From Isoetes taiwanensis (Eukaryota > Streptophyta > Lycopodiopsida > Isoetales > Isoetaceae): a stretch of DNA of 64,000 bases. Positions 1 through 11,907 of the stretch are shown piece after piece (position 1 is the stretch's first letter; each line of letters opens with the position of its first letter). The position numbers and the translations under genes were made by a program. Location: NCBI GenBank assembly GCA_021234155.1, contig JAJEKV010000041.1:7574917-7638916 (forward strand). Direction: 5' to 3'. A model generated the notes under the pieces. The model was not told the origin of the DNA. It did not search any database and was given only the letters and a program-made list of their open reading frames with translations.

Positions 1-311
1 AAAAATTTCGGGGTTAGATTTTAACCCCCTCGGTTATATTAAATTTTCATTTAACATAAATTCACACCCATTTTCTGTTAGGTTACAAATTAACAGTTTG
101 TTAAAACTTTAACAGTTGCTGTTGAAAACTTATACCCAGGTCTTGAGCACGGTTAGCGCCGTTAGCAGAGGGATGGACCCAAGCAGAGCAAGTTTCGTCC
201 AAGCAGTTCAGCACATGTCGCCCAAGTAGCACTGGGCTAGATACAGTGGTTGCAGGTCACCCAGGCAGAGCTGGGCTAGGTATGGTGGTTTTTTGCCATT
301 CTTTCTGTCAT
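1..311. other. AT-rich leader, no gene; short imperfect tandem repeat
   Basis: No convincing coding sequence is seen. Two 39-bp units beginning at 221 and 260 (CCCAAGTAGCACTGGGC and CCCAGGCAGAGCTGGGC type) form an imperfect tandem repeat just before the alpha repeat. Confidence 0.6.
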
Positions 312-455
312 CTCTTTTTTGGGTTGTCCCTAGGGGGGCAAACCCTTGTTTGTGTGGGTTTGTGGCATATCCAAGAATATGCCAGCATATGCTAGGCATA
401 TGCTGGTGACTGCTAAAAACTGGCTATTGCCAGTAAACTGGCGGTCAGCCCTGTT
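312..455 (+). repeat. Dispersed repeat alpha, copy 1
   Basis: After a T-run comes the imperfect palindrome GGGTTGTCCCTAGGGGGGCA, then AAACCCTTGTTT, a GGCATATCC-type stretch and CTGGTGACTGCTAAAAAC. The same string in the same order occurs at 26051-26195. In both places the similarity stops after CGGTCA and host-gene fragments begin at once. It therefore looks like one end of a mobile element rather than a part of either gene. The element class is not recognised. Confidence 0.75.
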
Positions 456-458
456 GCC

Positions 459-942
459 GATCAGAATAGTAAGGGCCGCATTCTCCACCATGAGCTTCAA
501 TCTAAGGAGCTTCCTTCCAGATCGTCGATGGTTCGGTAAGTGTTCTATTTTGCTTGCTCATTTGCTGATTTGATTGACAAGGATTTGAAATTATTATGAC
601 TGTAGGAAACACTAGAGTCATTGGTCAGAGGGAATTGGATTCCTTTCGTGAGGAAATGCAGACTAAAGTTTGGGATGCGTATACTATTATTTTGAAGGAG
701 ACCAAACAGGAAAATATGATATGCTCTACAATGGAAATGGAAACGTATAAATAGATTTGATTCTTCTTGTTCTACGCTGCCTAAAGCAGTTCCCATCATC
801 ACCCAACAAGTCTCTTTTAAACGGTACGTTTGACATTTTGCAGGAGGCAAGGGTCCATCTTTTGGATACAGAAAAGTTTGAAGACACATTCGGGCCAAAG
901 CATAAGCGCAAACGCCACAAACTTGGTGTTACTAGTGGATAG
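459..942 (+). pseudogene. Nuclear/nucleolar GTPase 2 (NOG2/NUG2) C-terminal fragment
   Basis: NOG2 is a circularly permuted GTPase needed for 60S ribosome maturation. Only the region downstream of its GTPase domain is present. 459-512 reads GRILHHELQSKELP, then the frame shifts and 512-535 reads PDRRWFG. A GT donor at 536 and an AG acceptor at 604-605 remove a short intron, and 606 onward reads NTRVIGQRELDSFREEMQTK followed by VWDAYTIILKE. The last piece (844-942) reads EARVHLLDTEKFEDTFG and PKHKRKRHKL before a stop. All of these match the conserved NOG2 C-terminal segment as known from plants. The frameshift near 512, which removes about five residues, and the absence of the GTPase domain mark it as a broken copy. 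Retained introns mean it was copied as DNA, not as mRNA. Confidence 0.78.
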
Positions 943-1540
943 ATCTGGGGCATGGGGACTTGCAGTTCGGGGTTCCTTATCCTCCAGTGGATCTGGATCT
1001 AAGCTGTTCCAGTGGCAAAGCTATGGATGGTCTCATAAAAGGGCTGTTAGATTGCGCCTTGGATGCTTTGAATAGTGATGCGCCATCTGCATCTCACACT
1101 TCTTCAGATCGAAATTATTGGGCCGAGGTAGAAAATCACGTCTTCTCTCAGCTTCCCAGATTTGTTTGTTAATTTTGGTTTTCCATTTTGGCATGTTTTG
1201 GCTCTATTCTCAGGTTGTGAGTGCTGGAAGTGGAACCCCTCATCAGCAGCCCCATGTAAGAACGTACATTTATCTATATCTTTGTATATGGTAATATGAT
1301 GCTTGCAAACGTTGCCAAATGGTGGATTCTGCATCCTGTTCTTGGTCTGTCTCCTTTTCATTCAGCTAAGTGTCCCATTGCACACTGGATAGATGAATAT
1401 CCACATAATTTGAGCGCTATGGAACCTATTTCAGTAATCATAGAATCCTATTTTTGTAAGGAGGATTTTCAAATCAGGTTCACTAGCTGACTGACCTCCT
1501 GCTTAGCTAGGCTAAGTAGTAATACAACAACATTATCCAG
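943..1540 (+). other. Unassigned stretch between two gene fragments
   Basis: An open frame at about 954-1170 reads HGDLQFGVPYPPVDLDLSCS and then SSGKAMDGLIKGLLDCALDA, ending near an apparent donor. It has the composition of a real exon, but I do not recognise the family. 1215-1260 may be a further short exon. The rest is AT-rich and intron-like. It could be a third captured fragment or a 5' part of the WD40 gene. Confidence 0.3.
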
Positions 1541-3822
1541 ATTTATCTCCATCGTGTTGCTATCTCTTACTCTGCTGAGTTCAGCTCTGCATCTGAGCAT
1601 GGACCACCATTAGATGGAAATGATTATGAAGGCGACGACGCTGGCTCTGTAGCAGCTGAATTTAGAAATCAGAGCAGGCTACTTTGGAAGGGAGGGGTAA
1701 TAATTCTGGACACAATGACTGTTGCTGTTTTACAAGTTGTATTTCATGGCCCACTAGCATCGGGTCCTATACACACAATCAGGATTGTTCCTGATTCAAG
1801 ATTAGAACAATATACTTTATTACTAGCTGATCTATGTGGTAGAATAAAGTTGTGGTCTAATTTTAAGCTGGACCAATTTGGTCATGGAAAACTTGCGCCT
1901 GATTTGGACTACGTAGTTTCAATGAGTTCAGCAAGTATCAAAGCATTATCTTTTTCATTTGATGGTCGACTGATGCTTGTAGTGTTTGATTCTCATTGGG
2001 AGATACTATCTACAGAAGATAGTATTAGCAGGACAGATAAACATGAGAGTGATGATGTCACTAAGGACAACTGCTTCTACATTGGCAGATTGTTCGTAAG
2101 GAACTGAGATCCATCCTTATGTAAGGATATGTCAATTTATTATTATACAGTGTGGGACCAGAGAGGTGGGGCACAAACTTGTTATCTATCTTACACAGGA
2201 CAGGCTTCATCTTCTTATATGTCATATTGCATACCACCAGTACTTGACACGTATATACAATCTCACTATTGCCAGGTAGGAAATCTGCTCGTTCGGTTTG
2301 AATGTCCTCAAGAATTATCAGGAGTTGGAGAGACAATTCTAAATTGCTGGGATATTAGTGCATTGATCTCACCTCTGGAAAATGTCAAGCACTGCCCATT
2401 TCTAGGTAAGGGATTTCTTTGGAATGATTGGCTACATGGTCAATGTACATCAGAAGTCAAACCTGCAAAACATGAAAGAAAATTAAAACCCACAAGGATA
2501 ATCACAGCAGCAATATTTCTTCCTGGATATCCAAGTTTTTTTAGTTTACGGATATGCTAGTGGGGATATAAAATTATTGGATCTTGAAGCAACAATTTCT
2601 GATTGCTCAGTAGTGGAAAACGATGGCAAATTTCGCGAATTTTCCTGGCATAGGCATCCAATTCTTTGCTTAGCAGTGCATCAAAAAAATGTTACAAAGT
2701 GTGCCCATGGAGTAGGAAGAGTTTTATTATCTGGAAGTATGGATTGTTGTGTCAGTGTATGGGACATAAATGCTGGTTGTCTGTTGGCTATTCTTCGACA
2801 GCATGTATCTCCTGTTCGACAATTCTATCTGCCTCCAACTGGTGCATATATGAGCCATGGTCTTTATGTTTCATTTCAGTTAGTGAAGATGCATGCATGG
2901 CACTTGTATCCCTTGAAACCCTAAAGGCAGAAAGAATATTCCCTCAAATGGGAACATTCAAGCAAGTTACATGGGATGCTGCAAGAAATTATATTGCCTG
3001 TTTATGCAGCCAGCCAATGGAACATAATTGGAAATAGCGACACTCTATATATCTGGGATGTTCACTCAGGGGCCCAAGAGCGCTGTTTACATGGTGTTAC
3101 TGCAACTTTGTTTTTCACGTACTTTTCTGGGAGAACAAAAGCAAAATTCAAGCCAGGTGAAGCCGACATATTGCCACCGATAGTTCTAGAAGAAAGCAGA
3201 ATGCATGATCATGCACCTCAGAAATTGATAATTTTGCATCTGCATATGCCTCTGTGGTTTCAAGCACATCATGTATTGATGCCAATCAAGAAAAGGTGAT
3301 CGGAAGCTTGAAAAAGATATCAATAAAGGTTTTGCATTACAGAAGCCTGCTAGCACAAAGAGCCCGTTACAAACTAGTAACATAGGTCTTGAGGCTTCTT
3401 TTAAAGATTCGTTGGGAACCTGCATGGGAGATGATCAGCCTACAAATGACGCGGTGGAACGACGATTGCTGAGAACGTTATTGTCAATTCTGCACATCTG
3501 GGCTGTTGATAATGAGCTTGATAAACCATTCATGGATGAGCTAGGTTCTTTTCAGCCAGCCTGCTGTCACATGGGTGTTGGTCTTCCTGGTAACAGAGGA
3601 GCAGCAACGTTAATGTTCCCTAGTCATCGAGCTACCTTTGAGGTACAAGTCTTTCATTGCAATTTTAGGGTTTTGCAACAGGCATTCTTATGGTAACTTT
3701 TACAGCTTTGGATGTCATCATCAGAATTTTGTGCTATGAGATCGTTGATGATGGTATCTTTGGCAGAACATCTTATAAAGCTTGCAAAGCCTGATTCTTT
3801 AATTATTAAATTATTGCTTTGA
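1541..3822 (+). pseudogene. WDR7 / rabconnectin-3 beta-like WD40 protein, partial and frameshifted
   Basis: In animals WDR7 (rabconnectin-3 beta) helps assemble the V-ATPase; plants carry one large WD40 homologue. The segment opens after an AG acceptor at 1540. It contains GGVIILDTMTVAVLQVVFHG (about 1692-1750), LLADLCGRIKLWSN, TVWDQRGG, YASGDIKLLDLEA (about 2550), LLSGSMDCCVSVWDINAG (about 2730), SEDACMALVSLETLKAERIF (about 2885) and DTLYIWDVHSGAQERCLHG (about 3040). These are WD40 blades in the order of the plant family. LLRTLLSILHIWAVDNELDK (about 3470) is the conserved block after the blades. A clean intron (3643-3705) leads to LWMSSSEFCAMRSLMMVSLA and a stop at 3820-3822. Frame shifts occur near 2540 (T-run), 2850 and 3020, and both the N- and C-terminal parts of the roughly 1400-residue protein are missing. 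It is a gene fragment, probably dead. Confidence 0.72.
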
Positions 3823-4531
3823 CTGGACAATGATTATGAAAATATACTGATCTTGCTACTGCCTGTGTTTCTTTTGCATCACAGAGCATAGAAATCCACC
3901 TTACTTTCTCCATCCTACTCTATAGAGGTGCAAGGTAAATATCTGAAAGGTAAATATCATTGCAACAGGTTGAAAGATTAGGTTGTAATTGTTCCTTTGT
4001 TGACACGGCCTTGCAGTCTTGCTTTTGAACCATGTTTGAAAATAATATGTATTTCTTACTGCCCCTTACTGGTACACGGTTAATTCGTATGTGTAAGTCT
4101 TATGCAAGTCGTCTTATGTTTGTGTTGTGTCATCTATTCTTGCCATACGGAACACTTGGATTTATATGATAATGACTGATTGTAATTCATGTTTGCAATC
4201 ATGATTGTAATTCATGTTGCAAATCCAGTCTTTCGAGATGGTATTAAAGATGAGCCAGACCCTATACAGAACTGCAATAAAAGATGGCAGGGAAGCTAAA
4301 GAACATCTAACAAGTGATGCTTTGCCAGGCACAAGTGAGGCTTCGCCATGCACACGTAAATAACTTAGTGATAGCTTTGCTAGAAACCCAATTATGTGGA
4401 CAACGAATGGTATTTAAGTTTTGTTTATGAACATATGGCTAACAATGCTCTCCATTGGTTTAGGATTAGATTTTACATGGTTAAGATTTTAAACTTTAGA
4501 GTTTTTATATTGTAATGTTGATCAAAGTACC
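3823..4531. other. Intergenic, AT-rich, no gene seen
   Basis: No supported coding region is seen. A short direct repeat, TGATTGTAATTCATGTT, occurs near 4178 and 4203. The sequence may be intron or 3' flank carried along with the WD40 fragment. Confidence 0.5.
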
Positions 4532-4716
4532 GTGCTCTGCCCGCCTTCTTGAGTCCCCAAATTGGATTCTAAGCACCCTTTAGGCAGCCAGAGACCCCTC
4601 AAACTTTGGCACCCCCAAAACCCCCAAACCCCCAAAAGGTGCTCTGCCCGCCTTTCTTGAGTCCCCAAATTGGATTCTAAACACCCTTTAAGCAGCCAGA
4701 GACCCCTCAAACTCTG
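4532..4716 (+). repeat. 107-bp tandem repeat at LINE 5' end
   Basis: Two units starting at 4532 and 4639 (GTGCTCTGCCCGCC, then GAGTCCCCAAATTGG, GCAGCCAGAGACCCCTCAAA) differ by a few bases. Tandem 5' monomers directly before a LINE start resemble promoter monomers known from L1-type LINEs. The link to promoter function is an inference. Confidence 0.8.
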
Positions 4717-4722
4717 AGAGTC

Positions 4723-5447
4723 ATGGCCACAGAAGATGGGCCAGCCTGGGAAACCCAAGGCGAGGACGGTCCCGATCAGCCATCATGGACAGGGGAGAGT
4801 CATCCTCCATGAAGAAGGAGGCTCGGGCTAAGGCTAAGGCCCCCTCAGCGAGGCCAGCCCGGCCAGAAGGGATTGATTGCTCAGACCACATAGGAACTCC
4901 CCGCCGGCAGAGAATTGGAGCCATGTCGAGCGAGAGTGGAGGCAAACGATTACTCAGTATTGAGGCTGCCCGGTGCACCGGGCCGGGCATGGCGGTGGAG
5001 ATGGAGTCCTCGGCATCCCATGTGCTCAAAAGGCAAATGGTGGTCGAGAAGAACCGCATCACAGGTCTGAAGACCCGCACGCTGCATGTGGAAGATGGCC
5101 TTGGCCTGGCACACTTCGGCAACAAAGCCGAGAGGAGGTCGCGACACATGCGGGCCCGCCCTAGACTTTGTGTTCATCACTCGACGGACACCATGACACG
5201 GAGAGGGGCGCTGCGAATGCGGGAGACGATGGTCACGGTGTCACCGGCTTCGGTCAGAGGAGGTGGAGGCAGACCATCACCATGGGCGGGAAGCCTTGGC
5301 GGCTCTTGCGCACGCCCGCATTACCGCCGGCGGGATCTTCGAGTAAGATCGGAATGGCAAGCCCCCCCTCGGCGCCCGTGTCTTTGGGGCTCGAGCACGC
5401 TCGCTACTCGAGCACGGAGCTCCGGGGTTGCGGGCAACCATCAATAA
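4723..5447 (+). pseudogene. LINE ORF1-like remnant
   Basis: An ATG at 4723 opens a short frame (MATEDGPAWETQGEDG) that stops at about 4812. An overlapping frame (4785-5447) continues with KKEARAKAKAPSARPARPEG, MAVEMESSASHVLKRQMVVE and KNRITGLKTR. The basic, low-complexity start and the position ahead of the endonuclease suggest the ORF1 (RNA-binding) protein of the LINE. No CCHC knuckle or RRM can be made out. Beyond about residue 125 the frame looks random. Confidence 0.4.
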
Positions 5448-6326
5448 GCGAGCGGGGTCTCTGCCGAGGGTTCATAGTCCTTTTGGCCCGAAGCGGGTAG
5501 GAGATGGCCAGCAGCGGCCGAGGCCACGCAAGAGCTGTGCTCCCGGAACTTCCAGGGGGGGGAAGCGGCTCGGGCCGCTACCCGCCCGCCCTCCCTCCCT
5601 CCCGGCGGCTAGGCCCGCGAGCTGGCTGTCCCCGCGCACTCGATCACTCCCGCCATCCCGGCCACCACCACCACCCCGGCCACGGGACCCGCCCCTCGCC
5701 CACCTTTGACCCAGCGGCCGCGGAGAACTCCGAGGGCTTGCGGAGAGGCCCTGTCCCGGTAGTTGAGGCATGCGAACAGCAGCGGGGAGAGTCTCGCCCA
5801 CAACATTTGAACGCACATTCTCGATCGGATGACATTCCAGGGCCAGGTTCACATTTCTCGAGCAGCCCGTCATGGGGCTCAGCGCCCGGGTCGTGACCGC
5901 ATTGTCATATTCACGGTTGCGGATGCAGTGCGTGATGCCATATTGCGCCGGGGGCGGATCTTTGAAGGGGACATCCACATGCGTGGGCCGGGACCTCACA
6001 CCGCGCAGCGGGGAGGCACGCAGACGGGGAGCTTGTTAGGGTCGAGGCATTCGCCACCCGAGGGTGCGGCAGATTGGTTCGAGGCGGGGATGCACATTTT
6101 TCAAACGACGCTCTGCTGCGGACCCGTAGCCCCAACCGCGGTACGCGTGGCCACCTTACGCTTCTCCTACCACGGCCGCCCCTTCTCACGCTCCTACTCC
6201 CTGCTCCCTCGACCCATGCCCCTCGACCACATCGCCCCGGTCCATCTACTTCTCACTTTCGACCCCTCTGCTTCCGTCCTCCCCGCGACTCGGTGCATGA
6301 TACCATCCCCTGGTGACAAATAGGAA

Positions 6327-9300
6327 TTGTGCCTCCGGGTGGTCTCATGGAATTGTCGAGGCTTCCCTTGGCGAAGGGGGATCCCCGAACTCCCGGGCGC
6401 CCGATATGGATCTCATCTTTCTCATGGAGACATGGGAGCATCTTTGGGCCTGAGCTACGACCGTAGGGTTACCAACATTTCTCGGTCTTCAATACATGTG
6501 CAGGACGGAGGGTCATGGTGGAGTGGCTTGCTACTACCGGACAACCTTGGCACATTCGGTTACCCTCCGAAGACGCATGCGGACACAACCCGGTACTTGT
6601 GGGTTCGTGGTGCATAATACCGGTGGCAACCCTCTTTTTTGGGCGCTTTGTTATTTCCCTCACGCAGAGCACCTTCTATCGCAGCCACCCCGATGCGGAT
6701 AGGATGGACCCTTATGTCGATCTATATGATGACATATAGCAGCCACCCAGAAGGTTGGGTAGGGTCGTCCTTCTTGGAGACTTCAATGCCGGACAGAGTA
6801 GAGCAGCCCATGCGACTTGACCCCTCGGCCGACGATGTCCTGCAGCCTTCGCCCCTTGAAGCAACGGCCACGAGCATCGGATGCCAGTCCAGTTTCGCTT
6901 TTGTGACAGTTGCTCCTCCTATGTGGTGTTTTTGACTTGATAATTTGCAATGGCTCATCCGCGGTGGCGATTCTCGCAAGTGCACATGCAGCGGGACAAT
7001 CGGGGGAGGGTCTAGTGTGGTGGACTATGTGCTCGTGGTTGCGCCAAGATATGCATCTCGTCATCATTTCGGGTGGGCACAGACGATCGGGATGAGGAGG
7101 TCGATTTCGAGATCACCTCCCACTTTATTTGGACTTGGTTTGGCAAGCCGAGAACCCCACTATACCCGACCCCTCATGAGTCCTCGGTTGAGACTAGATT
7201 ATGGCGCATGGAGGACTACGCCGAGATGCTCATGGGCGCCCTCCGGTAATTCTGCGGACCTCCACACTAGAGCAAAGAGCGGACCGGTGACTTCGCTATT
7301 ACGGGATCACGGCCGGGCCGGTGCTGCTGGCGAACCCCCGCATCGCCGCTTCGGGGTCGACAACATTCCAGCGTAACCGATGGTTTGATGCGGAGTGTAA
7401 AATGCAAGCGGCAGCCCCGTCACGATACGGATCTAGGTACCCGCTTGCGAGGCCACCACACGATGCTGGCGCCCATCCGGAAGGAGACAAAGGTGCGGTA
7501 CCTTGCCGTGCATCGGGGAGATATTCGGCCTGCTGGACACTCATCCTCGAACCTTTTGGCGCAGAGTGCTTGAAGGCCAGCCCGACCCTCTGAGGGGACA
7601 TCACACCGGGCGGTGGGAACGATTCTTTGCGGCAGCTCTATGACCCGCCAGGGACGCGTACGCCCATACCCCCCCCGGGATGGCCCCCATTGGTTCTCGT
7701 GGAGGAGGATGTTGAGGAGGGCACGCAACGGTGGCTAATGGGAAGGCGGTGACCTCGATGGTATGCGAGGCCGAGTTACTCAAATGGGCGGGCGGCAGCT
7801 TGTCTTGGAGTCCTCACTACCTGTTCAACGTGAGCATTGCGGGGAAGGTCTCCCCGACAATGGACCACAAGCGGGGTTGTTCCCATTCACAAGGCGGGGC
7901 GACCCACACCGTGTCCAGGCCAATTCTGGGACGATCATGGTTAGCTTCGGTATTTGCCAAACCGTTGGTCGGGCATTCTCGAGCGGCAGGTTGACCCGGC
8001 CAGGCGGAGGCGAGATGTGCGAGCCCTCACACAGGCGGGCTTTAGACCCCGCCACTCAACGATTGACCATATCTTTACACTGCGCACCGATTGAAGACAA
8101 AGGAATCGCGCCGGGAGGACTTGTACTGGCCGCTTTGTGGACTTCGAAGGCTTTTGATCTGGTTCCCGGGAAAAGCGTAGGCTAGGAGCTGCGTCAGCTG
8201 GGGCTCCCGCTGTCTGCGAATGCCATATACAAGTTGTATGAGAGTTGTTTTGGCGGGATGCGGTGAAGCGCCAAGCATTCACCAAGTAGTATCGGTCCGT
8301 GGGGGTTGCCCCCCTCGCCAACATTTTTGGCCTCTACATTGTCGGTTAGAGCCCGGCTATCGCGAGCATGGGGGATGGCATACGGCTTTTGCACCGTAAT
8401 CCGCCCGGCTCATCTATGCGGACGATGTTGGCTGGCTGGCCCACACCCGAAGCTATGCGGTCTCACCGGATGCCCTAGACACATTTTGTCGCTACGACAT
8501 GCGGCGTGAATCTGGCCAAGACCGGTGGTTCTCATATCCTCTTCACGCCACCCCATGCCTCGTGACTCACATATCGGGGGGCGACTGTGGGCGTCCGCCC
8601 ACCTACAAGTATCTAGGGGTGGAGTTCCCCTCCTGCTTCTGGCGGGGAGGCGTCTATCCACTGGCGGTGTGGCCCGGTGGAAAGCGCTTTTATGCCATGA
8701 GAACAACAGTTACTGTGTAGAGCTCTATGATTGGGGCCATCGGTCACATCATTCGCACCGGGTCGAGCTGTCCTTCATGACGGGTCGAGGTTTGGGGCTT
8801 CGATCGTTGCTTTGGCGACATGGAATGACTTGGGAGCGGTGCGAAGGCATTTTTGGCACGGGCACTTGGGGTGAAACCTTCAGGTTCCCTATCGGTCTAC
8901 GCTGCGAGGCGGATTCTTGCCGCCCGGCAAAAATTTTGATAGACACATCGTCTATTTTTCGTAAAGTGGTTACTATGGGTGATGCTCGGCTCCCGCGACC
9001 GCTTACACCGTGGCAATGAGTCCGGCGGCGGCTTAGGGCCTGTTGGAGGGTAAGAGAGATCGATGGTTCGCCCGGATGGAGCGTCGCGGGGAGCACGATC
9101 GTGCTTGGTGGACACGGCCCGTCGTGGCGACTTCGCGGGGAGTACCCTAGGCGCTTGTTTCCTTGGCAAGCTCGGGACCCGGACGCTCTAGAGCGGTCAA
9201 AAGCGGCCCATTACAAGGAGCACATCAACCCCGTGTTAGCCGGGGCCCACGGCTCTACCGCGTTCCCGGTTGCCCTCAAAAAGCGCGGACTCATTGCCTC

Positions 9301-9480
9301 CATTCGCCGCGGTGCCCACCATCTTCGCGATCCCGAGGCGGGCGGTGGATTGGGGAGCCCCGCCGGAGATAGGCTCTGTCGAGGCCGCCAAGCGGGTGCC
9401 ATTGAGGATGAGCCTCACACTTTCGAGTTGCCCAACGTTGGTCGGATCAGGGCGGATCATCGGCTCCCTTAGTACGGTAG
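6327..9480 (+). pseudogene. LINE ORF2: APE endonuclease and reverse transcriptase, many frameshifts
   Basis: ORF2 would nick the target and copy the LINE RNA at the nick. The endonuclease opens with RVVSWNCRG (about 6336), followed by DMDLIFLMETW (about 6405) with the catalytic Glu. The VLLGDFNAG motif (catalytic Asp and Asn) lies at 6767-6793. The RT is recognised by QAGFRPRHSTIDHIFTLRT at about 8032-8088 and by the catalytic LIYADDVGWLAH, with YADD at 8415-8426. KYLGVEF follows near 8610. Stops and frame changes occur every few hundred bases, so no functional protein can be made. The clade is not resolved, but the APE endonuclease and YADD exclude R2-type restriction-like LINEs. Confidence 0.75.
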
Positions 9481-10185
9481 GGACTTGCCCTTACATTTGC
9501 CGATGAACACACCGCCAAGATGCGTGCCACGGGGTCGCATATTCAGGGAGGTACTTGGACTGCGAGGTCACCTTGCCCCCCTTTGGCTGCTTTCGGTGAT
9601 TAGACATCGGGTGCGGTGCATGATTTGTATATATTTGGGTGTTTACGCATTTTGTATGTTAGTTTGTCAGGGGCAGGATTGCCGCCACGGTTTTCCCTCG
9701 AAAACCGCCAGGCGGGATTTTTTAATCCGGGCAGTAATCCGCTTGCTGCGTTTTTGTATTGGGTCCCATAGACCGATTGGCCTCCGTGGACGATAAAAGT
9801 ACCTTCCTTCCTTCCTTACTTCACATATGCAACAATGTACCCTTCAAATATGACATCTAAAGAAGGCTTCAAACCTGATATAAGGTGCATGGCGAAATAC
9901 TGTTTGACACAAATACATACCCATCCGTATATGAAACGCACATATAGCCACACCCCTATGTATGCTCGGCGTGGCTACTGAGGTTCTTTAATAGCAAAAG
10001 CTTTCAAGTGCAAGGAATGTTGTAGACAATGAGGCATAGCCATTGATTCAATTTAGCATTATTCCATATACTTCTATGTTTGTCACTGAGCATTGCTCGA
10101 GATTGTCAAGCACCCATTTACACTAATTTTACCAAGGAAGCAATATGTAGTTTAGACATTTAACACCTTAGATTTTCATACATTT

Positions 10186-10303
10186 CGCACAAATTATCAG
10201 TCTCCTTTATAACCCTTGCACATCTAGCTAGACAACACCACCCTCGCACAAAGTATCACTCTCCTTTATAACCCTCGCACATCTAGCTGGACAACACCTG
10301 ACC
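10186..10303. repeat. 59-bp tandem repeat, two units
   Basis: Units starting at 10186 and 10245 share CGCACAAA, TCTCCTTTATAACCCT and GCACATCTAGCT, then GACAACACC, with few differences. Confidence 0.85.
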
Positions 10304-11290
10304 AATGCCCGTCAACGTGTGTGGATCAGAGAGAAGACCATCTATAGCGGAACTAAGAGGCCGATATAAACACACACCCTACATATGCGCGACAACGCCG
10401 GGCATATATAGGGCGAGTAAAGAACGTTAACATACATATGGACGTTAAAGGCCGAGTAAAAAAACATGCCAGGACATTAGCCCGGCAACGTCGGATACAC
10501 ATTTACTAGGATTTAGGATAATATATAAAGGAGTTTAGTTAATATTGAGACAAGAATGGAGTCTACTGGAAATACCAAATGTTCTGAAATATAGACTTAA
10601 AACGATGTTTAAATATACATGATAACAATAGAATATGATTGTAATAAGCAAATATAGAATATAACTAAAGGTGGAGAGATTTTGTAAGATTAGTGGCCTG
10701 GTATAAAAACCAGGGTGGATATGATTGGCATCTTGTTCTTTGAATGAAATATGTATATTTTCATAAAAATATAAAGATGTAATCTGGGAATAAGAATATC
10801 AAAGAAGAAATGACCATTAAAAACTCGAGTATAAGATTTGGTAGGGGTATGTAAAACGTAAGATAGTCTGTAAGTACATCTACGGTAGGGGGCATGGAAA
10901 CTGGCATTTCCTATTTACGTATGTAGGGGTTTCCCACCTCCAAAAAGTCGTGTACAGGGATTTTCTGGTGACCCCTTGCATGCACATGAGGTATTCCCAT
11001 ATGCCTAGGTGAGACCCCCAGGGAGTAGCATTGGAAGATTCTTCCTTAGCTTGATCTTGGCAATTCAATGTAGTTATACACATGATAATCGAAGCTTAAT
11101 AACTTGTTTTGCACATAAGGCTCATAAGTTTTTCCACTAAAAAAACATTGTAGCACCTCCGCATTGTCATGCTTGGCCTGGGGCTTGCACACACACACGC
11201 ACGCGCAGCGAATCCCATGTTTATACCAATAATAAGGCCCGATACACAAAATGACCAAACAAAAATTATGAAAACACATTTTCGGTCCAC

Positions 11291-11325
11291 CGAGGGCAAC
11301 CCTCCGTGCGCAGCACCTTGTTTTC
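11291..11325 (+). repeat. Dispersed repeat beta, copy 1
   Basis: GGGCAACCCTCCGTGCGCAG followed by CACCTTGTTTTC recurs at 30455-30490 in the same orientation. It begins with GGGCAACCC, the reverse complement of the GGGTTGCCC that starts alpha. It may therefore be the opposite end of an alpha-headed element. Confidence 0.6.
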
Positions 11326-11907
11326 GTAGTTTGTTGTCATTATATAAAAGGGAACAACAATATATGGTTTTCAGATAAATTTGGAATCAAAGCTCAGAAT
11401 GATGCCTACATATTGCAAGTGAGAACAGTTATCTTAGCTAGAAGATGGTATTTTCATGGCAAGAAGGGATAGCTATACCATTCTGCTAGTTCAACTATAC
11501 CATTCTGCTAGTTGCCATTCTGCTAGTTCAGCATTAGATAAAACCATAGGCAGTGTTTGTTTGACTGCATCTTTCATTCATTCTTGGCCTTTTAATGTCC
11601 TTCTAGAATCATTATCGAAATCATATTTGGAGACTTGGATTAGAATAAGAATTAAAAGATCCAATTCTTCTGATAGTGAATTATTTAGTGTCTTTCTTGG
11701 GCTTTTATTGTCCTTCTAAAATCATTATCAAAATCATATTTAGTGAATATGCCTTCCATTTAGTTATGCCATTCCAGGCTATCACGCTCATGTTTGCAAA
11801 ACATGCAGCTCCTCGGCTTTTTTAGCCAAAAAGAAAGCTTTACAAATAGATCCTCTTTATCTATGAAAAGAAAATTCTCTATGCAGAACAAAAATATTAT
11901 CCAACAA

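Larger units (their letters stand above)
4532..9817 (+). mobile_element. GC-rich, decayed non-LTR retrotransposon (LINE), nearly full length
   Basis: The block is much richer in G+C than the AT-rich DNA on both sides, and both composition borders are sharp. From left to right it holds 5' tandem monomers, a gag-like ORF1 remnant, an APE-type endonuclease, a reverse transcriptase, a long C-terminal remnant and a (CTTC)n tail at 9802-9817. The order and tail are those of a LINE. The coding frames are broken many times, so it is an old copy. No target-site duplication could be recognised by eye. Confidence 0.8.

Noticed and set aside
5472-5999. Long minus-strand frames in the GC-rich LINE
   Set aside because: High GC gives long chance frames on both strands; the plus-strand EN and RT motifs define the real orientation.
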